64,000 bases of DNA from Algoriphagus sp. (GCF_030694375.1 NZ_JAUXYL010000020.1:186001-250000); one strand, 5' to 3'. Shown: positions 48,581 through 58,114, counted from the stretch's first letter. The notes: generated by a model from the letters alone, not told the origin. Translations and numbers: made by a program.

Positions 48581-48588
48581 TGTAAGAG

Positions 48589-50016
48589 TTAAGAGGTCAA
48601 TTCTGTCAGGTAATTACTAAACGCATATAGCTCCGCTTCTTTGAAGGAGTTGGAGATTACCTGAAGCCCAATAGGCATGCCAGATTTATCCTTTCCGTTT
48701 GGAATCGAAATCGCCGGAACTCCTGATACTGAAGCTTGTACTGTAAAGAGATCTTCCAAATACATCGCCACTGGATCACCACTATGCTCACCAAACTTAA
48801 ACGCTGTAGATGGCGTAGTCGGCATGATAATGTAGTCAAATTCGTTCAAAAGATTTTCTGTAAAGTCTTTTATTAGTCTTCTTACCTGTTGAGCCTTTGT
48901 GAAATAAGCATCATAATAGCTTGCAGAAAGCACAAAAGTACCCAGCATAATTCTCCTTTTGACCTCTTCACCAAACCCCTCACTTCGGGTAAGCTTGTAC
49001 ATGCTCTCCAAATTATGTGCATTCGGAGAGCGATAGCCGTATTTTACACCATCAAAACGGGAAAGATTGGAGCTGGCTTCTGCAGTGGTGAGAATGTAAT
49101 ATGTGGGTAATAGGTATTTTAATAGTGGAAACTGAACCTCTGTTACTTCGTGTCCTTCGGATTGAAGTTTTTCTAACACGGCTAGTGTATTTTCTTTAAT
49201 CTCTTGTTGTAAGGCAGGCGATTCTAGAGTCTCTTTAAGATAAGCTACCTTGGCTTTTTTTTCAAAATGCAAAAGCTCGCTATAATGCAGCACCGGCTTA
49301 CGGGAAGAAGTGCTGTCAAACTCATCATGACCAGCCATTATTTCCATGACCAAAGCATTGTCTCTGACGGTCTTTGAAAAAATCCCGATGGTATCAAAAG
49401 TGGATGCGTAAGCGATCAAACCCCATCGCGATACCCTCGAATAGGTTGGCTTCATCCCAATGACTCCAGTGAATGCGGCAGGTTGGCGAACCGAACCACC
49501 GGTATCCGTTCCCAGAGAAACGGTACATAGATTTGCCTGTACAGCAACTGCTGAACCTCCGGAGGATCCACCAGGTACCCGTGTTTCGTCCATCGCATTG
49601 AGCACTTTGCCGTGGGCAGAATTCTCATTTGAGCTTCCCATTCCAAACTCATCACAATTCAGCCTACCGATGATGATGGCATCTTCGTCAATTAGTCGTT
49701 GAACTGCAGTAGTGGTAAATTGGGATTGGAACCCTTTAAGTATGTTGGAGGAAGCGTTGGCCTCATGACCTGCATAGCACAGGACGTCTTTGATTCCGAT
49801 GACCATTCCGGCAAGTTTGCCGGCTTTACCCTTGGTGATTTTTTCGTCGACCAAGTCAGCTTGCTCCAGAGCAGATTGCTTATAAACTTCAACGAAGGCG
49901 TTTAAATGCGCCTTCGTCGTGATGTTTTCTAAGTAATGGGTGACGATTGCACGGCAATCAGCCTCTCTGTTTTCGAGCGATTTCTTGATTTCGTCGAATG
50001 AACTAAATTTTTCCAA
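48589..50016 (-). CDS. gatA: Glutamyl/aspartyl-tRNA amidotransferase subunit A
   Basis: A 475-residue amidase that releases ammonia from glutamine so the GatCAB complex can turn Glu-tRNA(Gln) or Asp-tRNA(Asn) into the amide form. The Ser-cisSer-Lys triad is Lys76 (GIKDVLC), Ser151 (PGGSSGGSA) and Ser175 (GTDTGGSVRQPA), with spacings equal to those of the S. aureus enzyme. gatB and gatC are not next to it, as is common in Bacteroidota. It starts 18 bases after tatA and is followed by mltD. Confidence 0.95.
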   Translation of the reverse strand: MEKFSSFDEIKKSLENREADCRAIVTHYLENITTKAHLNAFVEVYKQSALEQADLVDEKITKGKAGKLAGMVIGIKDVLCYAGHEANASSNILKGFQSQFTTTAVQRLIDEDAIIIGRLNCDEFGMGSSNENSAHGKVLNAMDETRVPGGSSGGSAVAVQANLCTVSLGTDTGGSVRQPAAFTGVIGMKPTYSRVSRWGLIAYASTFDTIGIFSKTVRDNALVMEIMAGHDEFDSTSSRKPVLHYSELLHFEKKAKVAYLKETLESPALQQEIKENTLAVLEKLQSEGHEVTEVQFPLLKYLLPTYYILTTAEASSNLSRFDGVKYGYRSPNAHNLESMYKLTRSEGFGEEVKRRIMLGTFVLSASYYDAYFTKAQQVRRLIKDFTENLLNEFDYIIMPTTPSTAFKFGEHSGDPVAMYLEDLFTVQASVSGVPAISIPNGKDKSGMPIGLQVISNSFKEAELYAFSNYLTELTS

Positions 50017-50034
50017 TGGTATTGGATTAAGGGA

Positions 50035-50232
50035 TTACTTCTTTTTGTCTTTCAGCCCATCTTCAAGATCGTTCTGAATTTCTTTAGTGGCGTCTTTGAA
50101 TTCTCTGATGCCACGGCCCAATCCGCGGGCCAATTCAGGGATCCTTTTAGCACCAAATAGCAAGAGGATAACGACGATGATCAAGACGATCGAGCCTCCG
50201 CCCATGTTTTGAATAAAACCTAATGTAGTCAT
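50035..50232 (-). CDS. tatA: Twin-arginine translocase TatA/TatE subunit
   Basis: A 65-residue protein with one N-terminal membrane span (GGSIVLIIVVILLLFGAKRI), a hinge with RIPELARGLGRGIREFKD, and a charged amphipathic tail ending KDKKK. It forms the pore for folded proteins crossing the cytoplasmic membrane together with TatC, which is not here. Short TatA proteins are usual in this phylum. It heads a unit with gatA and mltD and has the best promoter seen in the window just upstream. Confidence 0.93.
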   Translation of the reverse strand: MTTLGFIQNMGGGSIVLIIVVILLLFGAKRIPELARGLGRGIREFKDATKEIQNDLEDGLKDKKK

Positions 50233-50263
50233 GATGGTGTATGTTTAAGGATATACAGTGTTA

Positions 50264-50294
50264 CAAAGATACAATTGTCACGCGCTTAGGCAAA
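50264..50294 (-). promoter_or_regulatory. Promoter of the tatA-gatA-mltD unit
   Basis: On the minus strand TTTG is followed by exactly 19 bases and then TATCTTTG, a full match to the Bacteroidota form TTTG-N19-TAnnTTTG. The -7 ends about 32 bases before the tatA start, giving a short leader. Confidence 0.72.
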
Positions 50295-50344
50295 GTTCCA
50301 TTGCAAGACAATTGCTCTTTTTTATGAACATACGATATTAAATT

Positions 50345-51586
50345 CTATTTGGACGTAATCCATGTTGCAGGGTCCATGATCTGAAGTCCCTTCCAAGTTT
50401 GGAAGTGAACTTCTGACTCACCGTTTGGATTTACTGCCACTTTTCCGATCGTTTCTTTGGCTTTGACTGTTTGCCCCACTTTGACACTAATGTCTTTTAG
50501 ACGGCTATACATGGTGAAGTATTCGCCGTGCTTGATGATTACGGTCAAGCCATATCCAGGGATGGTGGATATTTTACTTACGGTACCGTCAAAGACCGTC
50601 CTGACATTTGCATTGGGCTGTGTACGGATCTCCAGTCCATCGCTATCCTGAACGATTCCTTTCAAAGTGGGGTGCGGGTAAGTTCCATAGCCCTGCGAAA
50701 CAAACCCCGTCTCCACAGGCCAAGGTAATTTCCCTCTGTTTCCCGCAAAGGAACTGGAAAGTGCTGCTGCCTCAGGTGTCATAGGCATACTGGTACCAGC
50801 TTTTTTGGTTGTAGTGGAATTTGCTCTTTGAGATTCAGCCTCGGCACGACGGATTTCATCTTCGATCACCTGCTTGATCATCCGGTTGAGCTGCTCTTGT
50901 TGTTTTTTAGTTGCGGTAATCTGACGCTGAATATCCTTTTCTTTTTTTGTAAGGGTATTGACCACACCTTGCTGGCTTTTTCGTAGCCGTTCCAATTCTC
51001 CTTTTTCTTTTTGCTCCTCGGAGAGGACGGTCACCTTATCTATCTTTTTTTGGTCTAATAGCGCCCGTTGACTAACCAATTCATTTGAAAGTTTTTCGAT
51101 TTGCTCGGCTTGTTGTTTCCTGCTGTCACTGTATTGCTTCAGGTATTTCAACCGCATGTATAGCTGATTAAAATTACCAGAACTAAAAACAAATGCTACA
51201 ATGGAAAGCCCTCGGTTGAGCTTGGATGAATTGTATATCATCCGGGAGTACTCCGACTTTAGGTCTTGTAGCTGCACTTCCAGCCCCTTGATTTTTTTTT
51301 CGGTTTCGCTGATTTCCTGATTGATCAGGCGTACTTCCCTGTCGAGCGTATTGACAAGACGTGTTTGGGACTGAAACTGGCTGGTGATTGCATTTAATTC
51401 GCCAAGCGAAGTTTGTTTGGTTGCCGTAGTTTGTTTGAGAATAATATCAAATTCTCTTAAGCGTGCCTGCACTTCAGCTTTCTCTCGCTCAAGTTCTTCT
51501 CTTGTTTTTTTTGTTTGCGAAAAAGCTTCAAAACTCCCCAAGAAAAGGAATACTGCTAAAAATGAGATAAGTCTGTACATCCGCAT
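50345..51586 (-). CDS. envC: EnvC-type murein hydrolase activator (degenerate M23)
   Basis: A 413-residue periplasmic protein with a signal peptide ending FEAFSQ, a long coiled coil (about 25-250, with many Glu/Lys/Gln heptads) and a C-terminal LytM/M23 domain (about 285-413). The LytM zinc site is degraded: the usual HxGxD position reads DSDGLEI, the late HL after YxTxY is SRL, and only the terminal VHF is kept, so it should not cut peptidoglycan. In E. coli, EnvC of this type activates amidases during division. It is last in the enoyl-CoA hydratase operon, five bases from the DUF4292 gene. Confidence 0.9.
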   Translation of the reverse strand: MRMYRLISFLAVFLFLGSFEAFSQTKKTREELEREKAEVQARLREFDIILKQTTATKQTSLGELNAITSQFQSQTRLVNTLDREVRLINQEISETEKKIKGLEVQLQDLKSEYSRMIYNSSKLNRGLSIVAFVFSSGNFNQLYMRLKYLKQYSDSRKQQAEQIEKLSNELVSQRALLDQKKIDKVTVLSEEQKEKGELERLRKSQQGVVNTLTKKEKDIQRQITATKKQQEQLNRMIKQVIEDEIRRAEAESQRANSTTTKKAGTSMPMTPEAAALSSSFAGNRGKLPWPVETGFVSQGYGTYPHPTLKGIVQDSDGLEIRTQPNANVRTVFDGTVSKISTIPGYGLTVIIKHGEYFTMYSRLKDISVKVGQTVKAKETIGKVAVNPNGESEVHFQTWKGLQIMDPATWITSK

Positions 51587-51591
51587 AGCGC

Positions 51592-52329
51592 TTAGAATCT
51601 GAAAGGAAAGCTAAGTGGTTCGGAATTGGGATCGATGGAAGTCCACTCCAGGTGGATAATTGTATTTTGACTTCCTCCAGGAAGTTGGTAGGCGAGCTTG
51701 AATAGTACTGCGGCCGGGAATGGCTGAGAAGCGACATCTTGGAATTTGGGAAAACTGGCCAACACGGAACCTCTGTCATCCAGGGAGTTGCTGACGAGTT
51801 CGGATACTTTGCCGTGACTGGTCTCCACTTTAGAAAAGTAACGGACATTGTCTCTGACTTGGGTCAACTCAAATTTTCTCCCAACTCTCAAAAGTCTGTC
51901 CTGATAGTCAAATTCAAAAGGGACATTTGCCCAAAGGACATTTTGAAATAATTCTAGAGAAAGCTTAATGCCGTAAAACTGTTCAAATTCCGCATAGCTG
52001 AGGTTGATATTCTCGCTTCCAACTCTATCCCGAATTTGAATTCTTTCTTTGGTGAAAAATCCCCGGATTGCTTCCATTCCCATACCAGGCGACATGGTAA
52101 ACCAAAGGACACTGTCTTTTTTAGCACGTAAACTTAAAGTTCCCCGAGTGATCTTTCCCGATTCTTCTTCGATTACGATTTTGGCTTTGGCACTGAGGTA
52201 ATCATATTCAGCCGCTATTGGCTGAAACTCTTCCATCTGTCTATCGCCTTCATAGATCACAATCTTTTTTGCGCAGCCAGAAAGGCAAATCACAAAAAAC
52301 GTCAAAAAAACTACAAAAAGCCTATTCAT
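51592..52329 (-). CDS. DUF4292 lipoprotein
   Basis: A 245-residue lipoprotein of the DUF4292 family, with signal MNRLFVVFLTFFVICLSGC and lipid attachment at Cys19. The body shows a LolB/LppX-like beta-sheet pattern, such as KIVIEEESGKITRGTLSLRA, KKDSVLWFTM and DRLLRVGRKFELT, suggesting a hydrophobic-binding half-barrel in the periplasm. The function is unproven. It overlaps the TPR gene by eight bases and is followed by the EnvC-type gene, suggesting a cell-wall or envelope role. Confidence 0.85.
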   Translation of the reverse strand: MNRLFVVFLTFFVICLSGCAKKIVIYEGDRQMEEFQPIAAEYDYLSAKAKIVIEEESGKITRGTLSLRAKKDSVLWFTMSPGMGMEAIRGFFTKERIQIRDRVGSENINLSYAEFEQFYGIKLSLELFQNVLWANVPFEFDYQDRLLRVGRKFELTQVRDNVRYFSKVETSHGKVSELVSNSLDDRGSVLASFPKFQDVASQPFPAAVLFKLAYQLPGGSQNTIIHLEWTSIDPNSEPLSFPFRF

Positions 52330-54049
52330 GGTATTTCCCTTCTTTTATTTTTTGTGCCAGTTTGTCAGAAGCTTCCGAACTCCCCTCCGCTTTTTTCCAC
52401 CAAGTCATCGCCTCAGAGACTTTGCCAAGGTGATATAATATATCTCCGTAATGTTCCAGCATTACTCCGCTTGGTTTCGTTTCATTTGCCAGAGCCTTTT
52501 CCATGTATTGAGCTGCTTCTTCGTAGCTTCCCATTTGGAAGAGAACCCAAGCATATGTGTCTAAATAGGTAGCGTTTTTAGGATGTTTTTTTACCACTTT
52601 TTCAGACATGACTCTCGCTTTTTCCAAGTCTCTTTTTTCCAACGAAAGAAAATAGGCGTAATTGTTCAGTACCTGCTCATCTCCTGGATTGAGCTTGAGT
52701 GCTTTGTCAAAAAAGACAAATGCAGAATCTTTTTCACCAAGATTATAAAGGGAATTTGCTACAGAACCAAAGGCCACTTGATCCAACTGTGGATTTTTCC
52801 CGGCATTGAGTGCGATTGCTCGTTGCAGGGAGACGACGGCTACTGAATCTTTTTTGCGAGCAGACTTCACTACTCCATCATAAAACCAAAACTCAGGTGC
52901 TGCCGGAAATTCATCGACCCCCATGATGGTGAATGTCTCCACTTCTACAAAATCAGGATTGTCTCCGAATGAATTTAAAATAACCTGCTCCAACAAGGGT
53001 GCATTTTTTGGCTGGATCTGGAGTGATTTTTTGTAAAAATCCATGGCAGTGTCCATTTCCCCATTCATTTTTTTTCGTTCGCCAATTACCTCCAAAACCA
53101 TCGCATCCTTTGAGTTCAGAGCCAACATGAGTTCCTCCATCTGATCCAGAAGGGAGTCTCGGTTGGATGTCTTCATTTCTGAAAGCATGGATTTGTATGT
53201 CTTTGCTTTTATTTCACCGTCAAGGTCCGAACTTTTAAAGGCAAGCATCAGAAAATCATTGGCGCGGACAATTTCACTCTTTTCTTTAAGCAGGGTATAG
53301 GCTGCCATGTGGAGCTCAGGCTGATTGGGGTATTTTTGGATTTCCTCCAATACCAAGTCCAATGCCTCATCCAAACGGGCATTGTTGTACAGAATTTCAA
53401 CAAGATTTAATACGAAGTTGGGATTGCCTGGAAAAGATTCAATTAAGACTTCGCCCTCCCTGATTGCACTTCGTAAATCATTCTTTCGAAGATAAATGCG
53501 TTGTTTTTGGGTAGTAAAGGGCTCCCGTACTCCAAAATAAGCTTCCGCCCGATCCAGCACGACCAATGCTTTGTCAAATTCTCCGGCGTTCAGGTAAATA
53601 GAAGCGAGGTCAAGATTATACTGTTGATTTTCTTCACCATCGGCTGTCAGTCGATCCAAAATCTCTGCAGCTTTGAGCGGTTGTTTGAGATTGGTATAAA
53701 TCTCCGCCACCATCAGCGCATAGTATTTATTGTTTGGGTCAGTCAAAGCCGCCTTTTCTGCATACGGAAGCCCCTTTTCGGCCTGATTGGACCGCACCAA
53801 CACTTCGGCTATTTTGTAATTAATGGCTGGTTCCTTTGGGGAAAATTCCAAGGAGCGTTGAAAGTAAAAATAGGCTTTTTCAAGATCCCCGAGTACCAGG
53901 GCTTTTTCCCCCTCGATAAAATATCGACTTGTTTTGGTTCTTTTGTCCTGAACTTTAGCCTCTTTTTTTGAGGGAGCCTGCTGGGAAAAACTGGGACTCC
54001 AGCCTAAAAACAGAATTGAAAACAGGAAAAAGAAACGGGAAATTCTCAC
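52322..54049 (-). CDS. Exported tetratricopeptide-repeat protein
   Basis: A 575-residue TPR protein. I chose the GTG start (VRISRFFFLFSILFLGWSPSFSQ), because it gives a textbook signal peptide; an earlier TTG would add a 17-residue tail. TPR units are visible across most of the chain, for example GDLEKAYFYFQRSLEFSPKEP and EKDSAFVFFDKALKLNPGDE, with a final GSYEEAAQYMEKALANE. Such proteins scaffold complexes in the periplasm or on the outer membrane. It overlaps the DUF4292 gene and is 97 bases after the flippase gene. Confidence 0.85.
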   Translation of the reverse strand: MRISRFFFLFSILFLGWSPSFSQQAPSKKEAKVQDKRTKTSRYFIEGEKALVLGDLEKAYFYFQRSLEFSPKEPAINYKIAEVLVRSNQAEKGLPYAEKAALTDPNNKYYALMVAEIYTNLKQPLKAAEILDRLTADGEENQQYNLDLASIYLNAGEFDKALVVLDRAEAYFGVREPFTTQKQRIYLRKNDLRSAIREGEVLIESFPGNPNFVLNLVEILYNNARLDEALDLVLEEIQKYPNQPELHMAAYTLLKEKSEIVRANDFLMLAFKSSDLDGEIKAKTYKSMLSEMKTSNRDSLLDQMEELMLALNSKDAMVLEVIGERKKMNGEMDTAMDFYKKSLQIQPKNAPLLEQVILNSFGDNPDFVEVETFTIMGVDEFPAAPEFWFYDGVVKSARKKDSVAVVSLQRAIALNAGKNPQLDQVAFGSVANSLYNLGEKDSAFVFFDKALKLNPGDEQVLNNYAYFLSLEKRDLEKARVMSEKVVKKHPKNATYLDTYAWVLFQMGSYEEAAQYMEKALANETKPSGVMLEHYGDILYHLGKVSEAMTWWKKAEGSSEASDKLAQKIKEGKYHE

Positions 54050-54145
54050 GGGGATTTGGGAATGCAATATCAATTCACAAACATAATGCCTTTTGCTCAA
54101 AATGAATGGACTATTTCTTCTAATGCCAGAAAGAGCAAGAGGGAA

Positions 54146-55651
54146 TTAACTTAATTTTTTCCGTCCAAGTAAGGCCGAGAGCTCATCCTTCTCCAAAAAT
54201 CCAACCAAAATCAAAAACAGGACGACCAAACTGTTTTTGGCCAGAAAACCAAAGAATAAAGAGTCCAAAGTCAGGAAAAATCCGGCGTAACTCAGCCCAA
54301 AAGCGAAGAGTAAATAGACTATGCTCCTGCCTGTCTGATAGGGTATTGGGTAATGTTTTTGTCCGTAATAATAACAAAGGGCAGTCATCACCAGGTAGCA
54401 GGTCAAGGTGCTCAATGCTCCCCCCAAGTATCCCAACACTGGAACCAAAGTGAAAATGACAATCAGACTCACAAATGCCCCGACCAAGGTGATCCAGAAA
54501 CTGAATTTGGTTTTATCGGTGACTTTGAACCAAATGGATAGATTGAAGTAGATTCCCAAAAGCAGATAACCCATCAGCAGAATTGGCACAATAAAAAAGG
54601 CAGAATCGTATCCTTCCCCTTTGGGAAATAAATAAGCGATCAGGTCGAGATTGACCGAAATGGCGATCATAAGTGCAGAACAAAAAATAATGAATGCATG
54701 CATCACTTTTGCATAGAGCTGAGGTGAATTTTTATCCGAAGACTTCCCGAAAAAGAAAGGTTCTGCGGCATATTTGAAGGCTTGAATCACCAAATTCATC
54801 AGAATTGCCAGTTTGATACTGGTTCCGAAAATCCCCGCTGCTGCCCTTGCGCTAAGGCCGGGGTAGAAGTTTGCAGGGAGAAGATATTCAAATAATAGTC
54901 TGGAAACGAGCTCGTTGGTCACGCCTGCCAAACCCATAAAAAGCAATGGAATCGAATACTTCCACATCGGTCTTATGATTTCCTTGTCCAGTGAAAAACT
55001 GAAAATACCTGCTTTCCACCACACATAGGGGATGATCAGGCCATTGGCAAAGAGGTTTGCCAAAAGAATGTATTCAACTCCCCAGTCGAGCTTGTATCCA
55101 AGGAAGCCATTTTCCATGAAACCGCCGGAGATTAATAAAGGAAACCAGACGATCAGCAGTAGATTGAAAAAAACATTCAGTAGGACATTGATCATTTTAG
55201 CACCTGCAAAAGCAAATGCCCGATTGCTCAGCCTAAGTTTGGCAAACGGAATTGCCAAAATTGCGTCAAAAGACAAAATCAATGCCGTCCACCGGAAGAG
55301 ATAGGCCTGACCTGGATAGTTCAGCAACTCGGCCAACCAGGGTGCAGCCAGAAATAACCCGCTTCCTAAAATCAGGGTGGACGTAATCAAAAGTGACTGG
55401 GTAGTATTGTAGACTTTGTCCGGATCTAAATTTTTGCCGGTGGAAAACCGGAAAAACGAAGTTTCCATTCCGTAGGTGAAAATGATATTCAGAAACCCTA
55501 TCAGTGCATAAATCCCCGTAAATGAGCCTACGACTTCCTTATTGAGATAGGAGGTGTAAATGAAAATCATCAAAAAATTGATGGATCTGGCCAGAATACT
55601 GCTCAGCCCGTAAATGGCAGTCTGTCCGGCTAATTTTTTGAGAGTACTCAT
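54146..55651 (-). CDS. Oligosaccharide flippase (Wzx/MATE-like)
   Basis: A 501-residue inner-membrane protein with about 12-14 spans and the polysaccharide-biosynthesis family opening LAGQTAIYGLSSILARSINFL. The ASSxG pattern and FRFSTGKN loop also fit. It should flip lipid-linked glycans from the cytoplasmic to the periplasmic leaflet, possibly for lipopolysaccharide or exopolysaccharide. The glycosyltransferases in the window are not next to it. It lies 15 bases after the enoyl-CoA hydratase gene in the same unit. Confidence 0.9.
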   Translation of the reverse strand: MSTLKKLAGQTAIYGLSSILARSINFLMIFIYTSYLNKEVVGSFTGIYALIGFLNIIFTYGMETSFFRFSTGKNLDPDKVYNTTQSLLITSTLILGSGLFLAAPWLAELLNYPGQAYLFRWTALILSFDAILAIPFAKLRLSNRAFAFAGAKMINVLLNVFFNLLLIVWFPLLISGGFMENGFLGYKLDWGVEYILLANLFANGLIIPYVWWKAGIFSFSLDKEIIRPMWKYSIPLLFMGLAGVTNELVSRLLFEYLLPANFYPGLSARAAAGIFGTSIKLAILMNLVIQAFKYAAEPFFFGKSSDKNSPQLYAKVMHAFIIFCSALMIAISVNLDLIAYLFPKGEGYDSAFFIVPILLMGYLLLGIYFNLSIWFKVTDKTKFSFWITLVGAFVSLIVIFTLVPVLGYLGGALSTLTCYLVMTALCYYYGQKHYPIPYQTGRSIVYLLFAFGLSYAGFFLTLDSLFFGFLAKNSLVVLFLILVGFLEKDELSALLGRKKLS

Positions 55652-55666
55652 TTGAGAGCAAGGAGC

Positions 55667-56449
55667 TTACTCTCCTTTGAAAATAGGTTTTCTTTTTTCC
55701 AAAAATGCGGAGGTTCCTTCTTTGTAATCACCGGATTTGACGCATCTGGCAAAGCTGTTTGCTTCGGTTTGATAGCCATCTTCCGGTAAAAATGCTGCAT
55801 TGACACAATCTACGATCATCCCAATGGCTAAGGGAGCTTTTCCCATTATTTTGGCAATGATTTCTTCGGCTTTTTCCATTGCCTCTGATTTAGTTGGAAG
55901 CACATGATTAACAAGGCCTAAAGCCAAGGCGTCTTCAGCGCCAATCATGTCGCCGGTCATCATGAGTTCGTTGGCCTTTCCTCGGCCAATAAGTTGGGTG
56001 AGACGTTGAGTGCCGCCATATCCCGGAATGATTCCCAGGTTCACCTCAGGTTGTCCAAATTTTGCATTGGCAGTAGCGATTCGCATGTGACAAGCCATCG
56101 CCAATTCACAGCCTCCACCAAGTGTATAGCCATTGGTTACGGCAACTATTGGCTTGTGACAGTTTTCGATCATGGCAAAAATCTCCTGCCCATTTTCTGC
56201 GAATTTCCTTGCGTTTACTTCATTCAATGAAGCGATTTCGCTGATATCTGCTCCAGCAACGAATGCTTTTTCTCCTGAACCAGTCAGGATTACGGCCTTG
56301 ATGCCGCGGTTGTCTATCACCTCCTCAAAAATACCCTTCAATTCCTCCAAAGTAGCATGATTTAGCGCATTCATTTTGTCCTCCCTGTTGATGTTAAGGT
56401 AGAGTACGCCATTTTTTTCTTCGGTCAGGATATTCAGATAATCTGCCAT
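55667..56449 (-). CDS. Enoyl-CoA hydratase/isomerase (crotonase family)
   Basis: A 260-residue crotonase. The oxyanion-hole segments are KAFVAGADISE and LGGGCELAMACHMRIA, followed by FGQPEVNLGIIPGYGGTQRL, which carries the catalytic glutamates of hydratases. It hydrates 2-enoyl-CoA in fatty-acid or butanoate metabolism. Start MADYLNIL is preferred, because a full promoter lies just upstream and the longer TTG frame would run through it. It heads the flippase-TPR-DUF4292-envC unit. Confidence 0.92.
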   Translation of the reverse strand: MADYLNILTEEKNGVLYLNINREDKMNALNHATLEELKGIFEEVIDNRGIKAVILTGSGEKAFVAGADISEIASLNEVNARKFAENGQEIFAMIENCHKPIVAVTNGYTLGGGCELAMACHMRIATANAKFGQPEVNLGIIPGYGGTQRLTQLIGRGKANELMMTGDMIGAEDALALGLVNHVLPTKSEAMEKAEEIIAKIMGKAPLAIGMIVDCVNAAFLPEDGYQTEANSFARCVKSGDYKEGTSAFLEKRKPIFKGE

Positions 56450-56470
56450 ATACGTTTGAATGTGTGGAAA

Positions 56471-56501
56471 CAAATATACGCTTAGGGGATACAAAGCCAA
56501 A
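56471..56501 (-). promoter_or_regulatory. Promoter of the enoyl-CoA hydratase unit
   Basis: On the minus strand TTTG, a 19-base spacer and TATATTTG give a full match to TTTG-N19-TAnnTTTG. The -7 ends about 22 bases before the chosen start, which fixes that start. Confidence 0.72.
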
Positions 56502-56617
56502 TTTGAGCGCTTAGAAAAATCCAAATGAAGGTTAGGATTTGACTTTACCCAAGAATTTTTAACCGGATTACAGGGGTAAATAATTGCGGATAGCGGTCGG
56601 CTTCAGGCATTTTTGAT

Positions 56618-56625
56618 TACTTTTG
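56618..56625 (+). promoter_or_regulatory. Candidate -7 element of the isocitrate dehydrogenase gene
   Basis: TACTTTTG matches TAnnTTTG, about 35 bases before the start codon. No TTG is visible at the right distance upstream, so it is a weaker call than the two on the other strand. Confidence 0.4.
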
Positions 56626-56659
56626 CAGCATCAAATTTTAAACTAAATCCGCTATTAAT

Positions 56660-58114
56660 ATGTCTTCAAAAAGAAAAATCACAGTGGCTTATGGTGACGG
56701 AATCGGCCCGGAAATCATGGAAGCGACGATCAATATTTTGGAAGCCGCAGGAGCTCAACTTGAATATGATGTAATCGAAATCGGGGAACAAGTATACCTC
56801 AAAGGAATCAGTTCAGGGATGGAGCCAAGTGCTTTTGAGTCACTTCGTGAAACCAAAGTATTTTTGAAGTCACCTATAACTACCCCTCAAGGAGGTGGTT
56901 TTAAATCATTGAACGTTACCACAAGGACGTCTTTTGGACTTTTTGCCAATGTCCGCCCATGCAAAGCTTTTTCACCATTTATCCAAACTCATTTCCCCAA
57001 GACGGATATGGTCATTATCCGTGAAAATGAAGAAGATCTGTATGCCGGAATTGAGCATCGAGGAACTCAAGAAGTGGTCCAAAGTATCAAATTGATCTCT
57101 CAACCCGGATCTGAAAAAATCGTCAGGTATGCTTTCGAATACGCAAAGAAATACGGTCGGAAGAAAGTGACCTGCATGACCAAGGACAATATCATGAAGT
57201 TGGCGGATGGATTATTTCACAGAACGTTTGACGAAGTCGCTAAAGAATATCCCGGAATTCAGACTGATCACAAAATCATCGATATCGGGACCGCTTTGAT
57301 TGCGGACCGTCCCGAGATTTTTGATGTTATCGTGACATTGAATCTCTACGGAGACATCATTTCCGATGTAGCAGCACAAGTGACAGGTTCTGTAGGACTT
57401 GGTGGTTCGGCAAATGTGGGTGAGGAAGTCGCTATGTTTGAAGCCATTCACGGTTCTGCGCCGGATATCACTGGCATGGGCATCGCCAATCCATCAGGAC
57501 TGTTGAATGGGGCCATCATGATGTTGGTACACATTGGTCAGCCGGAAGTGGCGGAGAAGATCTCCAATGCCTGGATGAAAACTTTGGAAGATGGAATCCA
57601 CACCGGAGATATCTATCAGGAAGGACTTTCTACCAGAAAAGTGGGCACAAAAGAATTTGCTCAGGCGGTAATTGACCGGTTGGGACAATTTCCTGAAACT
57701 ATGGTGCCTGCTTCGTTTGACAAAGACGATACGACCCCAATGAATACCAAAGTGAAAGGCAAACCTGCTCAGAAAAAGGAATTGATCGGAGTAGATGTGT
57801 TCATTGACTGGAATGAGGCTGGGCGTGATCCAAATGTCATCGGTGAAAAACTTCGCCAGGCAAATGCAGGTGGACTTCAGTTGCAATTGATGACCAATCG
57901 AGGTGTGAAAGTATTCCCTGCAGGAATGAAGGAGACATTTTGTACCGATCATTGGAGAGCAAGATTCTCCATGGCGGATCAGTCATCCGTAAGCCATGCT
58001 CAGATTTTGGAGTTGTTGGGTCAGATCAATTCCCTTGGATTTGATACCATCCAAACAGCAAATCTTTATTCTTTTGATGGAGTGAGAGGTTACTCGCTGG
58101 CTCAAGGAGAATAG
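56660..58114 (+). CDS. icd: Isocitrate dehydrogenase (NADP), with C-terminal extension
   Basis: It oxidises isocitrate to 2-oxoglutarate in the TCA cycle. The beta-decarboxylating core has YGDGIGPEI, the substrate-binding VIIRENEEDLYAGIEHRG and NLYGDIISDVAAQVTGSVGLGGSAN. At 484 residues it exceeds the roughly 340-residue core; residues from about 345 onward form an extra domain, as in the Thermus-type enzyme (near 496 residues). NADP preference is inferred from the family and not tested here. The gene stands alone with a candidate promoter and a hairpin downstream. Confidence 0.93.
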   Translation: MSSKRKITVAYGDGIGPEIMEATINILEAAGAQLEYDVIEIGEQVYLKGISSGMEPSAFESLRETKVFLKSPITTPQGGGFKSLNVTTRTSFGLFANVRPCKAFSPFIQTHFPKTDMVIIRENEEDLYAGIEHRGTQEVVQSIKLISQPGSEKIVRYAFEYAKKYGRKKVTCMTKDNIMKLADGLFHRTFDEVAKEYPGIQTDHKIIDIGTALIADRPEIFDVIVTLNLYGDIISDVAAQVTGSVGLGGSANVGEEVAMFEAIHGSAPDITGMGIANPSGLLNGAIMMLVHIGQPEVAEKISNAWMKTLEDGIHTGDIYQEGLSTRKVGTKEFAQAVIDRLGQFPETMVPASFDKDDTTPMNTKVKGKPAQKKELIGVDVFIDWNEAGRDPNVIGEKLRQANAGGLQLQLMTNRGVKVFPAGMKETFCTDHWRARFSMADQSSVSHAQILELLGQINSLGFDTIQTANLYSFDGVRGYSLAQGE

